Shown: positions 59,984-64,000 of the stretch, piece by piece | Layout: each line of letters begins with the position of its first letter | Numbering within the stretch: the stretch's first letter is position 1 | Source: Chitinophagaceae bacterium | GTDB taxonomy: Bacteria; Bacteroidota; Bacteroidia; Chitinophagales; Chitinophagaceae | Direction: 5' to 3' | Length of the DNA stretch: 64,000 nucleotides | Assembly: GCA_016721725.1 (NCBI GenBank) | Contig: JADKHN010000006.1 | Coordinates: 806,001 to 870,000, forward strand | Translations under genes and position numbers: made by a program | The notes under the pieces: model-generated | The model's database searches: none | Told to the model about the DNA's origin: nothing | What the model saw: the letters and a program-made list of their open reading frames with translations, nothing else

Positions 59984-60900
59984 ATAAGATCAGGACATTA
60001 ATGTTTTTTCTCGGATTGGGATTGGCCATCGCCTTTACCGTCCAGATCCACCAGTACACCGGCAGCTTTGTCCTGTTATCGATCGCTGCGCTGGCCATGC
60101 TGACCGTTCGTTTTCCCCAATCGCAGATCAGCAAGGAAACCGAAGCGCTTTTATCTTACCCCGGAAAGGAGACTGAACCGGGAAAGATCATCAGCGATAA
60201 AGCCTACACCTATTACGGTGATGAACTCGGTTTTTCCGATCAACAGGTCACCGTTGCCCTGAAGAAACATTTCCCCTATTATACGAAACTACAGGAGCCG
60301 GACCGTGAAAAATTCATCAACAGGCTGTTTGACTTCATGGAGGATAAGGTCTTCAGAATACACGACCGTCAGCCTTTTCGGGAAATGCCGATCCTCATCA
60401 GCGCCTCAGCGATTCAACTCAGTTTCGGACTAAAGGAATACCTGTTTCCGCATTTCAGCCATATACATGTTTATCCCGACGCCTTCATGAGGGTTGAACC
60501 CGCCCTTTGCCTGCTGGAAGGAAATGTAACCGGCCATACCATCAATATTTCCTGGAAACATTTCCTGGAAGGCTACGAGGCACCCTCCGACGGCGTTAAT
60601 GTGGGTCTGCATGAAATGGCCCACGCCCTTTATTATCAACTGTTCCTCAGTGAACAACCTGAAGAGGCCCGGTTCCGGGATCGTTTTCTCCAATTCGCGC
60701 AGCCCGCTAACCTCGCTTTCGATCGCGAAAAGAATACCCCGGGTGGCTTGTATTCGGATTATGCCAATAAGAATTTCCAGGAATTTTGGGCGGAAAGCGC
60801 CGAATTATTCTTTGAGAAACCCCGGGAACTGATGAGCACCTACCCGGCCTTGTACGAATCGTTGAAAGTGCTCCTGAACCAGGATCCGCTGTCATCGTGA
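59980..60900 (+). CDS. MtfA-like zinc-dependent peptidase
   Basis: The 306-residue protein has two N-terminal hydrophobic helices (about 4-22 and 28-44), which E. coli MtfA lacks. The MtfA/M90-type zinc motif NVGLHEMAHALYYQ (HExxH) and a downstream Glu in EFWAESAELFFEKP follow. Further family blocks are LFDFMEDKVFRIHDRQP and HVYPDAFM. E. coli MtfA binds the Mlc repressor and has aminopeptidase activity; here a membrane-tethered form is inferred. Its start overlaps the DUF2130 stop by 4 bases, so the two are coupled. Confidence 0.88.
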   Translation: MNKIRTLMFFLGLGLAIAFTVQIHQYTGSFVLLSIAALAMLTVRFPQSQISKETEALLSYPGKETEPGKIISDKAYTYYGDELGFSDQQVTVALKKHFPYYTKLQEPDREKFINRLFDFMEDKVFRIHDRQPFREMPILISASAIQLSFGLKEYLFPHFSHIHVYPDAFMRVEPALCLLEGNVTGHTINISWKHFLEGYEAPSDGVNVGLHEMAHALYYQLFLSEQPEEARFRDRFLQFAQPANLAFDREKNTPGGLYSDYANKNFQEFWAESAELFFEKPRELMSTYPALYESLKVLLNQDPLSS

Positions 60901-60903
60901 TCC

Positions 60904-61521
60904 TCATGAACCGGTGATCACCCAGGTCAGGTAATTTCCGTTGAAATGCAGGTAATGTACATCCAGCGGACCTTCACCCCTGAATAAAACCTCTACCCTT
61001 CCCTCACTGGCATCCCCTGTGAAAGAGATGATCCTGATATCCCGTATAAAGTCGACCCCTCCCCGGCTATCCCATTTAAAGATGCATTCCTTGACACTCC
61101 AGAACAGGGTGGCCATTTCACTGATCCGGCCACGGGGCATTAAAAAACATTCTTCGGCGGACAGGAATTTGGGAATGAGTTTCCCGACCTTTTCCTCGAC
61201 GATCTCAATATCCACCCCCACCCTTTGCTCACGGCTTACCATAACCGCTGCATAATTCCGGCAATGCGATATGGAGAAATGATAGGGCTCATTGTCCAGG
61301 TAAGGCTTCCGGGTATCTGCCACCCGGATCAGTTCCAACGGGAAATCCGGATAAAGTTCCTTCAGCAAGAAGCGCCCGGCCAGGTGCTGCAAACGCTTAT
61401 GCCAGTGCCTGATATGGCGCTGCAGGGGTACCTCGGCTAAAAAGAATTCCTCCGGTTCAGCAATATGCCAAACCCCCATTTTTGTTTCCGGGTTGATATT
61501 TTGTTGATAAACCAGCGGCAT
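60904..61521 (-). CDS. 4'-phosphopantetheinyl transferase, Sfp-like
   Basis: The 205-residue protein has the Sfp/AcpT-type signatures RKPYLDNEPYHFSISHCRNYA, VGVDIEIVEEKVGKL (Mg-binding Asp-x-Glu) and FWSVKECIFKW (WxxKEAxxK-type). It moves the phosphopantetheine arm of CoA onto acyl- or peptidyl-carrier proteins. No carrier protein or synthase is in the window apart from fabI, so it may serve fatty acid or secondary-metabolite carriers. It is convergent with the MtfA-like gene, with only 3 bases between the ends. Confidence 0.92.
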   Translation of the reverse strand: MPLVYQQNINPETKMGVWHIAEPEEFFLAEVPLQRHIRHWHKRLQHLAGRFLLKELYPDFPLELIRVADTRKPYLDNEPYHFSISHCRNYAAVMVSREQRVGVDIEIVEEKVGKLIPKFLSAEECFLMPRGRISEMATLFWSVKECIFKWDSRGGVDFIRDIRIISFTGDASEGRVEVLFRGEGPLDVHYLHFNGNYLTWVITGS

Positions 61522-61587
61522 ACCTTTTCCCTAATAGGAGATTTTTGGGTTTTGATTGATATTTTTACAAATTAACGAAAATACAGC

Positions 61588-61671
61588 TAATGGCTAATGG
61601 CTAATGGCTAATGGCTAATGGATAATGGCTAATGGATAATGGATAATGGATAATGGATAATGGATAATGGA
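61588..61671. repeat. perfect heptamer array TAATGG[CA], twelve units
   Basis: Twelve consecutive 7-bp units with no indels. The seventh base follows the pattern C,C,C,C,A,C,A,A,A,A,A,A. It ends 27 bases before the dcd start, in the likely promoter or leader region, so copy-number change could alter dcd expression. Confidence 0.9.
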
Positions 61672-61698
61672 AAATAAGAACCTGATAATTTAAAGAAT

Positions 61699-62235
61699 AT
61701 GATATTAAGCGATAAAAGGATTTTGGAAGAAATGGACAAAGGCACCATCAAGATCGTTCCTTACGACCGGGATTGCCTCGGCAGCAACAGTTATGATGTA
61801 CACCTGGGCAAGCACCTGGCCCGGTACGTCAACAAGGAACTGGATGCCCGTAAACACAATACCATCGAACATTTTGATATTCCGGAGGAAGGGATCGTAT
61901 TGCAACCTCACGAATTCTACCTGGGGGTTACTGAAGAATACACCGAAACCCATGCACATGTTCCCTTCCTGGAAGGCAAGTCCTCTACCGGGCGACTGGG
62001 GATCGACATCCATGCCACGGCCGGCAAGGGCGACGTAGGATTCTGCGGCAACTGGACCCTGGAGATCTCCGTCAAACAACCGGTCAGGGTATACGCAGGC
62101 ATGCCCATTGGCCAGTTGATCTATTTCCCGGTGGATGGTGAGATCGAGATCAAATACAACGAGAAGAAGAATGCGAAATACAGCGGACAGATCAACAAGC
62201 CTGTGGAAAGCATGATGTGGAAGAATAAGTTTTAA
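61699..62235 (+). CDS. dcd: dCTP deaminase
   Basis: The 178-residue trimeric dUTPase-fold enzyme shows DRDCLGSNSYDVHLGKHLA and LEGKSSTGRLGIDIHATAGKGD (with the catalytic Glu region near FCGNWTLEISV). QPVRVYAGMPIGQLIYF is also typical. It converts dCTP to dUTP for thymidylate synthesis. Bifunctional dCTP deaminase/dUTPase versions exist; which type this is cannot be decided here. It is preceded by the heptamer array and followed 44 bases later by the serine hydrolase gene. Confidence 0.93.
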   Translation: MILSDKRILEEMDKGTIKIVPYDRDCLGSNSYDVHLGKHLARYVNKELDARKHNTIEHFDIPEEGIVLQPHEFYLGVTEEYTETHAHVPFLEGKSSTGRLGIDIHATAGKGDVGFCGNWTLEISVKQPVRVYAGMPIGQLIYFPVDGEIEIKYNEKKNAKYSGQINKPVESMMWKNKF

Positions 62236-62279
62236 ACCCGCGGGATAATTCGTATTTTAAGGTCAAATTCCCTGACTAT

Positions 62280-63368
62280 ATGAAATCCCGTCTTTTACCG
62301 ATCTTATTCAAAAGTCTTTTTTCCCTTGCACTTTTAAATACCGGTTCCGCATCCGGACAGTTACAACCGGCCCTGGCCGACTCCTTTGTCCATTTCATCA
62401 ATGCGAATAAATCCAGGGCTTCGGTATACATCACCCGGAATGATACGGCCATTTCCAGGCTGAATGAGAATAAACTGATGCCGCTGGCCAGTACGGTCAA
62501 GATCCTGGTCGCCATTGAATTCTCCCAGCAAATGGCCCATGAGATGATCAACGAGAACAGTTTTGTACAATTGTCGGAGATCGATAAGTTCTATATCCCC
62601 AATACCGATGGTGGCGCCCATGAGGCCTGGCTCGACTATGCCCGGAAGACCAAGGCCATTGAAGGAGACAGCGTCAGGCTGGTTGATGTGGCCCGCGGCA
62701 TGACCATGTTCAGCAGCAATGCCAATACCGAATACCTGATGAGCATACTGGGTTTTGATAACATTAAAGACAACATCAGTTTGTTCAAACTCAAACAACA
62801 TACCGCCATTTACCCCCTGGTGGGATCCCTGTTTATCTACCAGATCCCGAAAAAATCGAGCGAAGACAAATTGCTGAAATCCATCGCCAAGTTGTCCGAC
62901 AAACAATATGCCCTGGATGCTTTCGATAATTTCATCCTGCTGAGGGACGACACCAGTTTCAAAGCCAGTTTCAAACCCGGGGATTTTTCAATGAAACTGC
63001 AAAAACTATGGAGCGACCGGCTACCCGCTTCCACTACGAAGGATTATGTGCAGATCGTTTCCGCCCTCAATAACCGTGAATTATTGGATGAGGAAGCCTT
63101 CTTCACCATCGGTGAAACGCTTGAGTTTCCCATGGAGAACAAAGCCTTCAGGCAGGTATTCAAACATTACGGAACCAAGGGTGGAAGCACCGGGTTTGTT
63201 CTTACCCATGTGATCTACCTGACCAAAATGGACGGAACAAGAATGGAATTGGCCATTTTCTTTAACGACCTGACTCCGGCGGAAGAAAAAAAACTGGAAA
63301 GCTGGTTAGATCCTTTTGAGGCACAGGTCATCTTTGATGAAAGCTTTCACAGCAAGATCAGGTTTTAA
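62280..63368 (+). CDS. exported serine hydrolase of the class A beta-lactamase/PBP fold
   Basis: The 362-residue protein has a signal peptide (1-26). The active-site motif is LASTVKIL (SxxK, Ser 71, Lys 74), the second motif appears as FSSNAN (SxN) and the third as HYGTKGGSTGFV (KGG replacing KTG). Residues between motifs 2 and 3 are expanded compared with classical class A enzymes. It could be a beta-lactamase-like hydrolase or a D,D-peptidase relative; the usual omega-loop ExxLN is not evident, which argues against an efficient beta-lactamase. It probably acts in the periplasm. Its 3' end overlaps the convergent tspO gene by 4 bases. Confidence 0.85.
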   Translation: MKSRLLPILFKSLFSLALLNTGSASGQLQPALADSFVHFINANKSRASVYITRNDTAISRLNENKLMPLASTVKILVAIEFSQQMAHEMINENSFVQLSEIDKFYIPNTDGGAHEAWLDYARKTKAIEGDSVRLVDVARGMTMFSSNANTEYLMSILGFDNIKDNISLFKLKQHTAIYPLVGSLFIYQIPKKSSEDKLLKSIAKLSDKQYALDAFDNFILLRDDTSFKASFKPGDFSMKLQKLWSDRLPASTTKDYVQIVSALNNRELLDEEAFFTIGETLEFPMENKAFRQVFKHYGTKGGSTGFVLTHVIYLTKMDGTRMELAIFFNDLTPAEEKKLESWLDPFEAQVIFDESFHSKIRF

Positions 63369-63823
63369 TTCAGTTTCCAGATCGAATAGTTCAGCACAGC
63401 GGCAAAACTCACCCAACTGATATAGGGAACCAGCAACCAGGCGGCAACCGGTGATATCTTTCCAAACCAAAGGATCGTCAGTAAGATCATCACCCACATC
63501 ATGATCATTTCGACCAGGGCCCATCCCGTCATTTCCAGCTTGAAAAAAATAAAGGACCAGGCGAAATTCAAGAGCAGCTGGACGGCGAACAGGATCAGCG
63601 CAGCCTGTTTCAGTTCCTTAGCGGCTGCTGAACGCCAGACCAGGAACAAAGCGATGCCCATCATGATATACAAACCGGTCCAAACAGGGGCGAATATCCA
63701 GTTGGGCGGATTGAACCCAGGTTTATTGGCTGAAGCATACCACCCGTTTACACCCGAACTGGTAAAAAGTCCGGCAAAAGCGCCAACGGCGAGTGGGATG
63801 AGAAGGGAAATGAACAACTTCAT
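63365..63823 (-). CDS. tspO: TspO/MBR-family membrane protein
   Basis: The 152-residue protein has five membrane helices and the family landmarks WYASANKPGFNPPNWIFAPVWTGLYIMMGIAL (N-terminal P-x-W-x-F-x-P-V-W-t.LY) and LLLNFAWSFIFF in helix 4 (usually LNxxWS.xFF). TspO binds tetrapyrroles or sterols and influences porphyrin and oxidative stress physiology. The ends are typical and the frame is complete. It overlaps the serine hydrolase 3' end by 4 bases. Confidence 0.93.
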   Translation of the reverse strand: MKLFISLLIPLAVGAFAGLFTSSGVNGWYASANKPGFNPPNWIFAPVWTGLYIMMGIALFLVWRSAAAKELKQAALILFAVQLLLNFAWSFIFFKLEMTGWALVEMIMMWVMILLTILWFGKISPVAAWLLVPYISWVSFAAVLNYSIWKLN

Positions 63824-63884
63824 TCAGTTCTAACAAAACAACTCACTAAAAGTTCATTAAGACGGGAACCCGGTGTCCGGGGTT

Positions 63885-64000
63885 TCAGATCGTTCCATAT
63901 TTCTTGTAATAAGCGATCAGGAAACTGGTCACCTGGTCATAACTGAGCACGCCCTGCGGTTGTTCATTCTTTTCCAGGTATTTCCCGTACACCCAGCGGA
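63885..64000 (-). CDS. C-terminal end of an unidentified protein, cut by window edge
   Basis: An open frame enters from the right edge and ends at a TGA at 63885-63887. The visible 38 residues begin RWVYGKYLEKNEQPQG and end in LIAYYKKYGTI. They are helical and soluble, with no recognisable motif. Composition and codon use look like the neighbouring genes, so it is probably the real end of a gene transcribed toward tspO. Confidence 0.5.
   Translation of the reverse strand, partial: RWVYGKYLEKNEQPQGVLSYDQVTSFLIAYYKKYGTI

Overview
This window looks like a chromosomal segment of a Bacteroidota bacterium, most likely a Chitinophagaceae-like member of the Chitinophagales. The evidence is a set of promoters of the TAnnTTTG type (often TTTG-N19-TAnnTTTG), A/T-rich leaders without Shine-Dalgarno sequences, a type IX secretion (T9SS)/gliding component of the PorW/SprE type, a PKD-repeat protein ending in a gliding-motility-type sorting domain, and Bacteroidota-typical families (DUF4407, DUF2795, Nif3 paired with a C4 zinc-ribbon protein, short-form AMP nucleosidase). 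Base composition is moderate, apart from two clearly AT-rich islands at about 22.6-23.5 kb and 26.0-27.3 kb.

Layout. 0-5.3 kb: a secreted GH13 alpha-amylase cut by the window edge, a DUF4407 membrane protein, LolA, a UbiX-type flavin prenyltransferase and a periplasmic thioredoxin-like protein followed by 29-nt hairpin repeats. 5.7-15.7 kb: an APC permease, an orphan HsdR-N nuclease-like protein, AMP nucleosidase, a double-ATPase ABC protein, a giant TraB/GumN protein, QueA and a frameshifted Mpo1-like gene. 16-18.9 kb: a four-gene 2-oxoacid:ferredoxin oxidoreductase operon. 19-22.4 kb: aspartate kinase, an Ldh-family dehydrogenase and a Spy-like protein. 22.7-28.7 kb: a signalling island with two copies of a membrane protein / HisKA_3 kinase / NarL regulator cassette, separated by a solo NarL regulator and a 1-kb non-coding region that carries a probable structured RNA. 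28.8-38.3 kb: housekeeping genes (deoxynucleoside kinase, TrpS, GatC, two LolD-type ATPases, cobalamin adenosyltransferase, FabI, RecN, zinc-ribbon protein, Nif3). 38.4-50 kb: a lipoprotein, the frameshifted PKD protein, an acyl-CoA-binding protein, an M61 peptidase, acetyltransferases, a beta-repeat protein and a bactofilin operon. 50-64 kb: PorW/SprE, PBP1A, three tRNAs, a glycosyltransferase, a sensor kinase, a DUF2130 protein, an MtfA-like peptidase, a phosphopantetheinyl transferase, Dcd, a serine hydrolase, TspO and one gene cut by the right edge.

Cell-envelope work is a recurrent theme (LolA and LolD lipoprotein traffic, PBP1A, bactofilin, T9SS). The most unusual content is the duplicated split-sensor two-component island, in which each kinase gene changes base composition just after its transmembrane segment. 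Next is a family of 7-bp-periodic intergenic repeats with different unit sequences at six places. Two genes carry single-base frameshifts and one intergenic region has a suspicious poly-G tract, so some of the oddities may be assembly errors.
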